Origin: Ruminococcus_G sp050944435
GTDB taxonomy: Bacteria > Bacillota > Clostridia > Lachnospirales > Lachnospiraceae
Direction: 5' to 3'
Length of the DNA: 64,000 nt
Assembly (NCBI GenBank): GCA_050944435.1
Contig: JBMNRB010000002.1
Coordinates: 1 to 64,000 of the forward strand
The notes below the pieces were generated by a model. The model was not told the origin of the DNA, ran no database searches, and saw only the letters and a program-made list of their open reading frames with translations. Shown piece by piece: positions 1 to 8,177 of this stretch. The stretch's first letter is position 1. Each line of letters starts with the position of its first letter. The translations under genes were made by a program, and so were the position numbers.

Positions 1-18
1 ACTCATTTGATTCATCTC

Positions 19-173
19 CTCCAACGTGAGATTTTGGAGTAATCAGGTACAACAAAAGCGACTCAAGATGTGAGATTAAAGCATAGCTTTTGCAACTCCG
101 AGAACCGGATAGGAAGTGAATTACTCCAAGTATCTGAAGTATCTCACAAAAGTTGGAGTTTGACTATCCGGTT
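19..173. repeat. Interlocking imperfect inverted repeats, possible element scar
   Basis: CTCCAAC followed by GTGAG and GGAGTAAT (19-43) comes back in inverted order at 120-158 (ATTACTCC, CTCAC, GTTGGAG) with extra bases between the blocks. A second pair, AACCGGATAG (103-112) and CTATCCGGTT (164-173), is an exact inverted match that interlocks with the first. No convincing ORF lies in 1-229. The pattern could be the scar of a small mobile element or a structured RNA fragment; the left side is cut by the window edge. Confidence 0.35.
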
Positions 174-229
174 GGTTATAAAGCGCTTACCATGAAAATT
201 TATATCAACGTCAGAAAAAATACCACTAA

Positions 230-544
230 ACGGATATCTGTTCTTTACATCATCAGACCCAACATATACATTCATTCCTAACCATTCACGGACATCTGTG
301 GAGAGAACAGCCAAAGGACGCTTTGTCCCGGGAAATCCCTCTTCAGGGAGGAATCAGCATCGGGAATCGCTTTGATATGGAACTGAAAGACGGCGCTTCT
401 TCCCCGGGAGACTATCTGTATCGTTCGGGAAGCTTTGGATGGGATGTGGAATCGGGAATGTGGGGAATATTCCGTGTGATGAAACATTCTGTCGGGCATA
501 AATGCAAAGAGATCTGCAGAAAAATATTTGCTAAATCGGGTTAA
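230..544 (+). pseudogene. C-terminal remnant of a multicopper oxidase
   Basis: Reading from just after an in-frame stop at 227, the frame translates to a His-rich stretch with IHGHLW, then GNRFDMEL, PGDYLYRSGSF and MWGIFRV, ending at 544. That order (copper-ligand His cluster, an acidic turn, PGDY-LY, GMWG-RV) is typical of the C-terminal cupredoxin domain of bacterial multicopper oxidases, which are normally 400-600 residues. Only about 100 codons survive and the first ATG in frame (323) lies after the His cluster, so I read this as a decayed 3' end. Identification is by motif pattern only. It lies beside an insertion sequence, which fits a decaying region. Confidence 0.5.
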
Positions 545-576
545 CGTCTTAAAAACGTCCCCGGTACAGAGCGGAG

Positions 577-604
577 AGGATGCCTGCCGGGCATCCTTTC
601 TTTG
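577..604 (+). terminator. Intrinsic terminator after the oxidase remnant
   Basis: AGGATGCC (577-584) pairs with GGCATCCT (590-597) around a short loop, followed by TTCTTT. It is a good intrinsic terminator 33 bases after the remnant's stop, presumably inherited from the intact oxidase gene. Confidence 0.7.
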
Positions 605-818
605 AAAGAAAATACCAGAATCAAAGAAAGATTAAGAGAAAAGACCGAAGGAGAGAAAATCAGAATTGATCTGTAGGCAGAAGATATAGTATGATGATTA
701 AAAATACGAAAGAGCAATCTGGTGATATGTCAAGATGATTTTTGAAAAGATTTCGATATGTTTTTCACAAAAAAGGGTAACTTTAATAAACCTATGCGAA
801 AACACAGGTTAAAAGCAG

Positions 819-2105
819 TTATTCATTTGATGTATCCAGCGATACGCCGGAGTATAGTTGGTTTCTGGCCAGCAATCCATAAACCAAACGAACGAATTTA
901 CGTGAAGTCAGCGCGAGTGCTCTTTTGTGTTGATGTTTCGGAACTTCGTTGTACTTCTTTCGATAGTACGCTCCGTACTCAACATTATGTTTTCTCATAC
1001 TGTTGGCGGCTTCGCCTAGATAGTATCTGAGATAACGGTTGCCAGCTTTGCTCATTGGAGTATCTTCTCCATCGAAATCACCTGATTGGTTTGACTTCCA
1101 CATGAGCCCGGCATACTTAGCAAGAGCATCAGATGAATGGAAAGCAGAAATGTCGCCTATTTCAGCTACAATGCCACCTGCAAAGACAGGGCCAATGCCA
1201 TCTATGGATTGAAGAATAATAAAAGCATTAGGATTTAATCCTCTGATTTCTCTTTCGATGGCAGTATCTATAAGCTTGATTTCTTTCTTAAAAGTTTCAA
1301 TACAGTTGAAAGAGCTGGCAATGGATACATTTAATGGTTCATAAAGAGCTTTATCTAAGCGATAAGAATCTCTGGCCGCTTTCCTGAGTAATTCTGCAGT
1401 CTTGCTAATGTCTTTGATACGATTGCGGCTTTTCCTTGCGAGAAAACTTATGAGATCTTCCTCAGATGAATCAATAATCTCCTCAGGAGATAAGTATTCT
1501 GTCAATACACTGGAAGAGGTTGCTCCGTAAATATCGCAGAAAGGCTGGTCATCACCTTCTAACATCTGTAGTTCACTGAACTTCAGATACAGGTTAGAGA
1601 CCAGGTAGGTTTTCTCTCTGGTCATGCATTCAACAAGATGCAGACGATGCCTTGTGAGGCGTTTCAGAGCCAAGAACTGGCTTCCACGCCATGGCTCAGT
1701 TTCGATATTTCCTGCACGTGCATAATCAGCAATAACAAAGGCATCAATGGGATCAGACTTACCTAATCCGATATAAGACTTTTTGTAATTAGCTGTGCAC
1801 TTGGGATTGAGTACAAAAACATAAGGTTTGAAATGCATCAGTTCCTCGCAGGAAGAGAGAAAATTTGCAATGTGAATGCTGTAAACAGAGGTAGATTCTA
1901 AAGCAGCAACAATCGTATTAAGTTCAGGGTGTTGTTTTAGACACTCAAGTATCTTCTCAGCTAATTCCTCAGCACCAGGCTGATTGTTAGCAAAAGAAGA
2001 GTTTATGTATTTATTTTTGTAAAAATCCAAAGCACAAACATAGTTGGATTTTGAGCTGACGTCAATACCGACGTAAAGCGTAGATAATGGGTTAATCTTT
2101 AACAT
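819..2105 (-). CDS. IS110-family transposase (DEDD/Ser recombinase)
   Basis: This 428-residue protein has the two-domain IS110 layout. The N-terminal RuvC-like DEDD domain shows VGIDVSSKSNYVC near residue 12 (first Asp), ALESTSVY near 70 (Glu) and KSDPIDAFVIADYAR near 115-130 (paired Asp). A helical linker follows, then the C-terminal Tnp_20 domain with IDGIGPVFAGGIVAEIGDI and AKYAGL near 300-335 and SKAGNRYLR near 355, the last containing the serine that acts as nucleophile in this family. Members recombine DNA using a bridge RNA encoded in their own non-coding end. Length is normal for the family and there are no internal stops, so it may be active. Start is the ATG at 2103-2105. Confidence 0.93.
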   Translation of the reverse strand: MLKINPLSTLYVGIDVSSKSNYVCALDFYKNKYINSSFANNQPGAEELAEKILECLKQHPELNTIVAALESTSVYSIHIANFLSSCEELMHFKPYVFVLNPKCTANYKKSYIGLGKSDPIDAFVIADYARAGNIETEPWRGSQFLALKRLTRHRLHLVECMTREKTYLVSNLYLKFSELQMLEGDDQPFCDIYGATSSSVLTEYLSPEEIIDSSEEDLISFLARKSRNRIKDISKTAELLRKAARDSYRLDKALYEPLNVSIASSFNCIETFKKEIKLIDTAIEREIRGLNPNAFIILQSIDGIGPVFAGGIVAEIGDISAFHSSDALAKYAGLMWKSNQSGDFDGEDTPMSKAGNRYLRYYLGEAANSMRKHNVEYGAYYRKKYNEVPKHQHKRALALTSRKFVRLVYGLLARNQLYSGVSLDTSNE

Positions 2106-2157
2106 GATATTACCCGCCTTTCCGATTAAGTATTCTTGGAACCTGAAGTAAAAGGTT

Positions 2158-2335
2158 TATCCTGGGAATCATATGCTGACCGAAACCTCGCGTAATAAGC
2201 ATGCACCCTGGCAGCTCTTTTGCTGGTGCTGTACGCCAGGGGATGAAACATCTGTGTAAGCGGAATGTGACATATGATTCAGGCTGCAAGCTCCATAAGC
2301 AGGCACCGGAGACCGGGCTGAAAGGATGAAAAGCA
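2158..2335 (-). ncRNA. Candidate IS110 bridge RNA
   Basis: The 5' flank of the transposase contains nested pairing. GAATCATATG (2166-2175) is an exact inverted match of CATATGATTC (2271-2280), extended outward by CCT/AGG, and encloses CCCTGGC (2206-2212) pairing with GCCAGGG (2235-2241). Further stem-forming sequence lies at 2290-2335. IS110-group elements transcribe a bridge RNA of roughly 150-250 nt from this position, whose internal loops pair with target and donor DNA. Position, orientation and folding fit; the loop-DNA complementarity cannot be tested without an empty site. The 79-codon ORF across it has no coding signature. Confidence 0.6.
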
Positions 2336-2467
2336 GTGCCTCTAGACATCAGACTCTGCTGATATCATACCACAGAATAACCTATGAAACTAATAACCAA
2401 TGTAGATGAGATGGAAAGGGTTTATCTCAGGTGTCTCAGATCATCTATAAATCTATAGAAAGGATAA

Positions 2468-2499
2468 GTGCATAACCATCATTTCTACCGGTTATACAC
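2468..2499 (+). promoter_or_regulatory. Palindromic operator-like site upstream of the PPC-domain gene
   Basis: GTGCATAACC (2468-2477) and GGTTATACAC (2490-2499) are inverted repeats with one mismatch, separated by 12 bases, about 25 bases before the ATG at 2523. A TATTAT (2501-2506) follows directly. It could be an operator overlapping a promoter, or a hairpin in the leader. Confidence 0.4.
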
Positions 2500-2522
2500 T
2501 TATTATACGAGGATGAAAACAT

Positions 2523-2942
2523 ATGGAATACAGACGTTTTGACAATACAATTGTTTTGAGACTGGATCCCGATGAGGAGATCTGCGAAAAGCTTCTGGAA
2601 ATGGCAGAAAAGGAAAACATCGTTCTGGCGTCCATTTGCGGACTGGGGGCGGTTAAAGAGCTGATCACGGGAGTATTTGACACGGCGACGAAGGAATATC
2701 ATGCCAATCAGTTCCAGGGGGCGCTGGAAATTGTATCTCTGACGGGGACACTGACGCGGCAGGAAGGCAAACCCTATCTTCACGCGCATTTAAGCGCCGG
2801 TGATGCAAAGGGAAATGTGTTCGGCGGGCATCTGAACAGGGCGGTGGTGAGCGCCACTGCGGAAATTATTCTTCAGGTGCTTCCAGGCAAGGTGGACAGG
2901 AAGTTCAGTGATGAAATTGGCTTGAACTTGTTTCAGTTTTAA
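2523..2942 (+). CDS. PPC/DUF296-domain protein
   Basis: A 139-residue single-domain protein of the PPC (plants and prokaryotes conserved, DUF296) family. The conserved core is visible: a glycine-rich GLGAVKE turn near residue 41, then HAHLSAGD near 87-94 and GGHL near 101-104, whose histidines line the metal/ligand site in trimeric bacterial members. In plants the domain is attached to AT-hooks; bacterial stand-alone members have no settled role. Start ATG at 2523 lies about 10 bases after a GAGGA-type site. It is the first gene after the insertion sequence and may form a unit with the two acetyltransferases that follow. Confidence 0.8.
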   Translation: MEYRRFDNTIVLRLDPDEEICEKLLEMAEKENIVLASICGLGAVKELITGVFDTATKEYHANQFQGALEIVSLTGTLTRQEGKPYLHAHLSAGDAKGNVFGGHLNRAVVSATAEIILQVLPGKVDRKFSDEIGLNLFQF

Positions 2943-2960
2943 ACAGTATTTGAGGACATT

Positions 2961-3725
2961 ATGATTAGAAAATTACAGAACCCGGGAGAGGCGGAAAAGA
3001 TTTTCGGGAATTGGCCGGAAACAATTCTTTGGTCCTGTCTGTCCGGAACCATGGGAGCGATTTACGCGCCAGAGGGGAAAAATCCAAGATCGGCCATGGC
3101 AGTGCTGGGAGATTTCTGCTTTCTGGCCGGAAGGCCGGATCGGGAATTGGTTCTTTATAAGGAGGCTTGGAAAGAGAAAACTTTTATGATTCTGATTCCG
3201 GAAAATGAATCCTGGGAGAGCATTCTCGCAGACTGCCACAGGGGAAAGATCCGGAAGATTACCCGGTATGCGACAAAAAAGGACACGGTTTTTGACAAAA
3301 GGAGGCTGGAAGAAGCGCTTCAGTCTCTGCCGGCAGATTATGAAATAAGAAAGATAGACGGAGAAATTTTCAGGCGATGCTTCAGGGAAGAATGGAGCAG
3401 GGATCTGGTTTCTCAGTTTCCGGATTATGGGGTTTACGAAAAACTGGGCATAGGTTATGTTGTCGTTCACGGGAAGGAGATAGTGTGCGGAGCCTCTTCT
3501 TATTCACGATATCCAGGCGGTATTGAAATCGAGATAGATACAAAGGAAAGATGGAGAAGGAAAGGTCTGGCCTATGTCTGCGGCGCCCGATTGATTATGG
3601 CCTGTCTGGAAAGGGGGTTATATCCCAGTTGGGATGCTCACAGCAAGGTTTCGCTGGCGTTGGCAGAAAAGCTGGGATATCAGTTTTCTCACGCTTATAC
3701 TGCGTATGAAATAATGGAGGTATAA
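2961..3725 (+). CDS. GNAT-family acetyltransferase (PF12746-like)
   Basis: A 254-residue protein of the two-lobed GNAT group seen in Firmicutes, in which an N-terminal degenerate half precedes a C-terminal catalytic half. The acetyl-CoA binding segment is visible as EIEIDTKERWRRKGLAYVCGARLI near residues 190-213, followed by a conserved LYPSWDAHSKVSLALAEKLGY segment in which the second substrate-binding helix sits. Substrate unknown. It begins 18 bases after the PPC gene and ends 3 bases before the next acetyltransferase, so the three are probably co-transcribed. Confidence 0.8.
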   Translation: MIRKLQNPGEAEKIFGNWPETILWSCLSGTMGAIYAPEGKNPRSAMAVLGDFCFLAGRPDRELVLYKEAWKEKTFMILIPENESWESILADCHRGKIRKITRYATKKDTVFDKRRLEEALQSLPADYEIRKIDGEIFRRCFREEWSRDLVSQFPDYGVYEKLGIGYVVVHGKEIVCGASSYSRYPGGIEIEIDTKERWRRKGLAYVCGARLIMACLERGLYPSWDAHSKVSLALAEKLGYQFSHAYTAYEIMEV

Positions 3726-3728
3726 TGA

Positions 3729-4349
3729 ATGAATGACTATGTGATCCGACAGGAGAAAGCGGAAGAATACAGGGAAGTAGAAAATTTAGTGAGGGAATCT
3801 TTTTGGAATATTTACCGGCCCGGCTGTCTGGAACATTATATTCTGCACCGGCTTCGTAAGGATGAGGCTTTCGTATCAGAACTGGATCTGGTAATGGAAA
3901 AGAAAGGAATTCTCATTGGCCAGATTACGTATATGCAGGCAGAGATAAGAGCGGATGATGGAAGAGGGATACCGGTTCTGACCATGGGGCCCATCAGCAT
4001 TATGCCTCAATATCAAAGAAAAGGAATTGGTAAATTTTTGTTGGAGGATTCTCTGGAAAGGGCAAAGAAACTGGGGGCAGGCGCAGTATGTCTTGAGGGA
4101 AATATTGCGTTTTACGGAAAGAGCGGTTTTGTTCCCGGATCTGAAAAAGGAATCCGTTATTACGGGGTGCCTGAAGGGAGCGATTTCCCATACTTCCTTT
4201 TGAAAGAGTTAAAACCTGGTTATCTTGAGGGAATAACGGGTATATATGCTCCGCCGTCGGGATATTTTGTGGATGAGGAAGAAGCCGAGGAGTTTGACCG
4301 GAATTTCCCGAAAAAGGAAAAGCTGGTCCTCCCTGGACAGCTGGCCTGA
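3729..4349 (+). CDS. GNAT-family N-acetyltransferase (YhbS-like)
   Basis: A 206-residue GNAT enzyme. Motif A, ISIMPQYQRKGIGKFLLEDSL, spans about residues 91-111 and carries the R/Q-x-x-G-x-G/A pyrophosphate loop for acetyl-CoA; the motif B region CLEGNIAFYGKSGFVPG follows. This resembles YhbS-type acetyltransferases. The C-terminal tail beyond 160 (YAPPSGYFVDEEEAEEF) is also typical of that group. The substrate cannot be named. The ATG at 3729 overlaps a preceding ATG; it lies 3 bases downstream of the previous stop. Confidence 0.83.
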   Translation: MNDYVIRQEKAEEYREVENLVRESFWNIYRPGCLEHYILHRLRKDEAFVSELDLVMEKKGILIGQITYMQAEIRADDGRGIPVLTMGPISIMPQYQRKGIGKFLLEDSLERAKKLGAGAVCLEGNIAFYGKSGFVPGSEKGIRYYGVPEGSDFPYFLLKELKPGYLEGITGIYAPPSGYFVDEEEAEEFDRNFPKKEKLVLPGQLA

Positions 4350-4372
4350 GGAGGCAGAACAGGAGAGAGAAA

Positions 4373-5173
4373 ATGATAAATAAAAACATTGACAATGGAA
4401 AGCCCTTTGACTGGGGACGGACTTCACAGGATTATGCAAAATTCCGGGATATTTACCCCGAAAAGTTTTACGAGAAAATCGTGGGGCGTAATTTGTGTAC
4501 AGAGAATCAGTCTGTGCTGGATATTGGAACGGGAACGGGTGTCCTCCCGCGAAATCTATACGGTTACGGTGCGAAATGGACGGGGACAGACATTTCAGAA
4601 AATCAGATTGAACAGGCTAAAATCCTTTCACGGGGGATGAATATTGATTATTATACGATTCCGGCGGAACAAATGAATTTTCCTGAGCAGTCCTTTGATG
4701 TTATTACAGCGTGTCAGTGTTTCTGGTATTTTGATCATCAGAAACTGATGCCAAAACTTTATAAGATGTTGAAGCCCGGCGGAAGTCTGCTGGTTCTGTA
4801 TATGGCGTGGCTGCCCTTTGAAGACGAAATTGCAGGAGCCAGTGAGAAACTGGTGCTGAAATATAATCCTGGCTGGAGCGGAGCGGGTGAGAGAATTCGT
4901 CCCATTGAGATTCCCAAGGCGTATAAAGAAGCGTTTACGTTGTCGTATCATGAAGAATACCTGGTGAAAGTGCCGTTTACGAGGGAGAGCTGGCACGGCA
5001 GGATGAAAGCATGCCGAGGGATTGGCGCTTCGCTGACGGGGAAAGAAATTCAATTTTGGGAAGAAGAGCACAGACATCTGCTGGAGAAGATCGCTCCGGA
5101 ACAATTTGAAATTCGGCATTACGGAGCAATGGCGGAATTGAAAAAATCTGAGAAGGGGAGTGAGGGCAGATGA
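4373..5173 (+). CDS. SAM-dependent class I methyltransferase
   Basis: A 266-residue methyltransferase. Motif I for S-adenosylmethionine, VLDIGTGTGVLPRNL, is at about residues 48-62; GTDISENQIEQAK (motif II acidic residue) follows at 72-84; the post-II segment FDVITACQCFWYFDH lies near 107-121 and LKPGGSLLVLY near 133. This is the UbiE/Methyltransf_11 fold. The C-terminal region carries WHGRMKACRGIGASLT, common in Firmicute members of unknown substrate. Its TGA overlaps the ATG of the next gene (ATGA), indicating translational coupling. Confidence 0.85.
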   Translation: MINKNIDNGKPFDWGRTSQDYAKFRDIYPEKFYEKIVGRNLCTENQSVLDIGTGTGVLPRNLYGYGAKWTGTDISENQIEQAKILSRGMNIDYYTIPAEQMNFPEQSFDVITACQCFWYFDHQKLMPKLYKMLKPGGSLLVLYMAWLPFEDEIAGASEKLVLKYNPGWSGAGERIRPIEIPKAYKEAFTLSYHEEYLVKVPFTRESWHGRMKACRGIGASLTGKEIQFWEEEHRHLLEKIAPEQFEIRHYGAMAELKKSEKGSEGR

Positions 5174-6225
5174 GTGAACTCAGGAAAATTCCCAATGTGG
5201 GGAAGCAGACGGAGAAGGATCTTCTGGAGATGGGATATACCACCATCAAATCTCTGCGCGGGAAGCGGGCGGAAGATCTGTACGAGGAAGAATGCCGCTT
5301 AAGGGGAGTCATCCTTGACCGGTGCCAGCTTTACCTGTATCGGGCGGTGGAATATTATGTAAACACAGAAAATCCCGATCCTCAAAAATGCAAATGGTGG
5401 TTCTGGAAAGATGATTTTGCAGAACCGTCACCCTGCGGCGCCCGGTGTGCGGAATGCAGCCGTTTTCCAGGAGAATGTGCAGGATGCAGGAAGATTGCAG
5501 GGAGAGTTTACTGGGCTCAGTATATGAACTGGGAGCGCTGCGCCGTGTATGACTGCTGCGTAAACGGCAAAGGTTATGACAATTGCGGGAAGTGTGAAGA
5601 GGTTCCCTGTCGGCGGTTTGTGAAAGATCCTACGATCTCCGATGAAGAAAATGAAGCCGGACTGAGGCGGATGATGGAAAATTTGAAAATAAAGATAATA
5701 AACATGAGCGGTGAGTACATAGAGGAACGGTTTGAATTTCGGAATATTCTTCCGCAGGAGGGGGAGCAGGCAGCCAAGATTGAACAGGCCTGTTTTTCTC
5801 CCAACGAGGCGTGTACGGAAATCATGATGAAGGAACGGGCGGAAACGGCGCCGGAGCTGTTTTTCGTGGGGATTGACCGGAAAACAGGGAAAATGGCCGG
5901 CTTTTTGAACGGTCTGTCCACCGACGAATGTAAATTTCGGGATGAGTTTTTCAAAGATGCAGGTCTGCATAATCCAAAAGGGGAAAACATCATGCTTTTG
6001 GGACTGGCTGTGCTGCCGGAATATCAGGGACAGGGTCTGGCAAGAGAGCTTATGCATCGTTACCTTTGCAGAGAGAGGGAAGGGGGCAGGAAGATGATCA
6101 TTCTCACCTGCCTGGAATCCAAGATTGGGATGTATGAGAAGATGGGTTTCCAGAATCATGGGATATCGAAGTCCAGCTGGGGCGATGAAGTCTGGTATGA
6201 CATGGTGTGCATGTTAAAAGAATAA
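5170..6225 (+). CDS. Cdd1-like HhH / DUF3795 / GNAT three-domain fusion
   Basis: Three modules are joined in 351 residues. Residues 1-75 look like the Cdd1 'pathogenicity locus' domain: IPNVGKQTEKDLLEMGY helix-hairpin-helix, DRCQLYLYRAVEYY and the WWFWKDD end. Residues 85-170 form a Cys-rich DUF3795-type module with CGARCAEC, CAGC, CAVYDCC, CGKCEEVPC. Residues 185-351 are a GNAT domain of the AANAT-like kind, with EQACFSPNEACTE and the acetyl-CoA loop VLPEYQGQGLAREL near 275-288. Each module is normally separate; the fusion may couple nucleic-acid or metal binding to acetylation, which is inference. It shares an ATGA overlap with the methyltransferase gene. Confidence 0.8.
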   Translation: MSELRKIPNVGKQTEKDLLEMGYTTIKSLRGKRAEDLYEEECRLRGVILDRCQLYLYRAVEYYVNTENPDPQKCKWWFWKDDFAEPSPCGARCAECSRFPGECAGCRKIAGRVYWAQYMNWERCAVYDCCVNGKGYDNCGKCEEVPCRRFVKDPTISDEENEAGLRRMMENLKIKIINMSGEYIEERFEFRNILPQEGEQAAKIEQACFSPNEACTEIMMKERAETAPELFFVGIDRKTGKMAGFLNGLSTDECKFRDEFFKDAGLHNPKGENIMLLGLAVLPEYQGQGLARELMHRYLCREREGGRKMIILTCLESKIGMYEKMGFQNHGISKSSWGDEVWYDMVCMLKE

Positions 6226-6264
6226 AGGAAGGTTCGGGGCAATCTTTGCGTCTGCCGGGACGAT

Positions 6265-7020
6265 ATGATAAACTTAAGAAAAAGCCTGAGAGAAGGGGGG
6301 ATTTATATTATTACACTGACAGCGGATATTCATATGCACACGCTTGTCAGCGGACATGCATATGGAACCATAAGAGAAATGATGCACGCTGCAAAAGAGA
6401 AAGGTCTGAAGCTGATAGGAATCAGCGAACACGGGCCGGGAATACCTGCCGCAATGGATCCTTTTTATTTTCTCAATCTGCAGGTGATACCGCGTGTAAT
6501 TGAGGGTGTGGAACTGATTCATGGATGTGAAGTCAACGTGTTAAACGGAGGAAGACTTTCTCTGGAACAGAAATATATGGATCATCTGGATTATGCCATT
6601 GTGGGAATTCATAAAGAATGTTACGAAAACGAGGACAGGGAAAAGAATACCCGGAATGTGATCGAGTGTATGAAAAATGAGAAAGTTCATTTTGTTTCCC
6701 ATCCGGATGATGATCACACGCCGCTGGATTATGAAATGCTGGTTCTGGCAGCGAAAGAGTACCAGGTCGCCCTGGAACTCAACAACAGTTCGCTGGTTAA
6801 GAAGGACCGCAGGTTAAACTGTTATGAAAATTACCGGACGATGCTGGCTCTGTGCGAAAAGCATCAGGTACCCATCATCGTAAGTTCCGACGCCCATGAC
6901 CCTGCCTGGGTGGGAGAATTTACCCTGGCGCGCCGTTTGCTGGAAGAGACAGGCTTTGATGAAACGCTGATTTTAAACACCAGTCCGGATAAGGTGAAGC
7001 AATTTATTAAGGTAAGATAA
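6265..7020 (+). CDS. PHP-domain phosphoesterase (YcdX-like)
   Basis: A PHP-family metal-dependent hydrolase of about 240 residues. The signature motifs are present: ADIHMHTLVSGHAYGT (HxH metal ligands) near the N-terminus, ISEHGPG, GIHKECY, FVSHPDDD and IVSSDAHDP near residue 210, the last giving the final metal ligands. YcdX-type members are phosphatases of small phosphorylated substrates. The start is uncertain: the ATG at 6265 has no clear ribosome site, while AGAAGGGGGG (6291-6300) sits perfectly for an ATT codon at 6307 or 6310, where family homology also begins (IITLTADIHMHT). Confidence 0.85.
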   Translation: MINLRKSLREGGIYIITLTADIHMHTLVSGHAYGTIREMMHAAKEKGLKLIGISEHGPGIPAAMDPFYFLNLQVIPRVIEGVELIHGCEVNVLNGGRLSLEQKYMDHLDYAIVGIHKECYENEDREKNTRNVIECMKNEKVHFVSHPDDDHTPLDYEMLVLAAKEYQVALELNNSSLVKKDRRLNCYENYRTMLALCEKHQVPIIVSSDAHDPAWVGEFTLARRLLEETGFDETLILNTSPDKVKQFIKVR

Positions 7021-7032
7021 GGGGAGAAGGAT

Positions 7033-8097
7033 ATGCCCTTTTTAATGATACGAAATGATATTACAAAAGTTATGGCCGATGCCATCGTGAATCCGGCCAA
7101 TGAGGAACTGCTGGAAGGAAGCGGCACCAGCAGGGCCATCTATCTGGCGGCGGGAGAGGAGAAGCTGACAAAAGCCTGTGCGGGAATCGGCCATTGTGAT
7201 ACCGGGAAGGCAGTGATGACGAAAGCCTTTGGCCTTCCTGCAAAGTACATTATTCATGCAGTGGGACCGGTATGGCGGGGAGGAGACTGGGGCGAAGCCG
7301 ATCTTTTGTATGGAGCATATATGGAGTCCATGAAACTGGCCGCAAAGCGGCGGCTGAAATCCATCGCTTTCCCTCTTCTGTCCTCCGGAAACTATAGATA
7401 TCCAAAGGATCAGGCGCTGAAAACAGCAATCCGGGCAATCAGTGATTTCCTGATGGAACATGAGATGATGGTCTGGCTGGTATTATACGACAGAAGTTCG
7501 GTGATGATCAGCCGGAAGCTTTCTGGCGCTCTTCAGGAATACATTGACGATCATTATGTGGAACAAAAGGACGAGAGCATTCCGGAGGAAGGAAAGGGGA
7601 TTTTCAGAGGAACCTATAGAACCGGCGGCGAGCGGACACTTATGATGCCTCAGATCTCGGCGGACGTGGTTTTTCCCAATGCAGGAAAGAAAGAAAAAGC
7701 AAAAAAAGCGGCAAAAAGCCTGCACAAACGAAGCCTGGAAAATCTGGTCAGCCATTTGGACGAAACCTTTTCTCAAATGCTCCTCCGGTTAATTGATGAA
7801 AGAGGGCTGAAGGATTCTTATGTCTACAAAAAAGCCAACATAGACCGGCGGCATTTTTCAAAGATCCGAAAAGACCGCGGCTATACCCCCAATCGAAAGA
7901 CGGTGCTGGCTTTTGCCATTGCGCTGGAATTATCTCTGGATGAAACAAAGGATTTGATGATGCGGGCAGGATATGCCTTTTCCCCTTCTTCAAAATTTGA
8001 TGTGATAATCTGTTATTTTATTGAGAACAGGGAGTACGATATTTATGAGATAAACGGAACCTTATTTACCTATGGACAGCCTCTGCTGGGCGAGTAA
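7033..8097 (+). CDS. Macro-domain protein with C-terminal HTH-like domain
   Basis: Residues 1-150 are a macro domain: IRNDITKVMADAIVNPANEELLEGSGTSRAIYLAAG (ADP-ribose contacts NxAN and the Gly-rich turn), GKAVMTKAFGLPAKYIIHAVGP and IAFPLLSSGNYRYP. Such domains bind or remove ADP-ribose. A charged linker of about 90 residues leads to a C-terminal block (about 245-354) with YVYKKANIDRRHFSKIRKDRGYTPNRKTVLAFAIAL, which looks like an XRE-type helix-turn-helix, ending in FIENREYDIYEINGTLFTYGQPLL. The fusion suggests an ADP-ribose-responsive regulator, which is inference. A VWA gene follows 80 bases downstream. Confidence 0.82.
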   Translation: MPFLMIRNDITKVMADAIVNPANEELLEGSGTSRAIYLAAGEEKLTKACAGIGHCDTGKAVMTKAFGLPAKYIIHAVGPVWRGGDWGEADLLYGAYMESMKLAAKRRLKSIAFPLLSSGNYRYPKDQALKTAIRAISDFLMEHEMMVWLVLYDRSSVMISRKLSGALQEYIDDHYVEQKDESIPEEGKGIFRGTYRTGGERTLMMPQISADVVFPNAGKKEKAKKAAKSLHKRSLENLVSHLDETFSQMLLRLIDERGLKDSYVYKKANIDRRHFSKIRKDRGYTPNRKTVLAFAIALELSLDETKDLMMRAGYAFSPSSKFDVIICYFIENREYDIYEINGTLFTYGQPLLGE

Positions 8098-8177
8098 AAA
8101 TGTCTCCTGCCGTGCGACCAATTTTTCATTGAAATCTTTTATACTGGTTACAGAATAAAGAGAGAGGAGAGATTGCA

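Larger units (their letters stand above)
780..2360 (-). mobile_element. IS110-family insertion sequence (ends not resolved)
   Basis: One transposase gene fills the left part and a non-coding, highly structured segment of about 250 bases lies upstream of it. IS110-group elements lack clear terminal inverted repeats and insert by core-dinucleotide recombination, so the exact ends cannot be read from one copy; I give a generous guess. Short downstream and long upstream flanks point to the IS110 rather than the IS1111 subgroup. The element seems intact: the transposase frame is open with all catalytic motifs. Confidence 0.6.

Noticed and set aside
1..26. Second copy of the IS110 transposase 3' end
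   Set aside because: Bases 1-26 resemble the region around 825-845 over only about a dozen positions; too short to support.
2110..2349. A 79-codon minus-strand ORF upstream of the transposase
   Set aside because: It lies on the structured bridge-RNA candidate, has no ribosome site and no protein-like composition.
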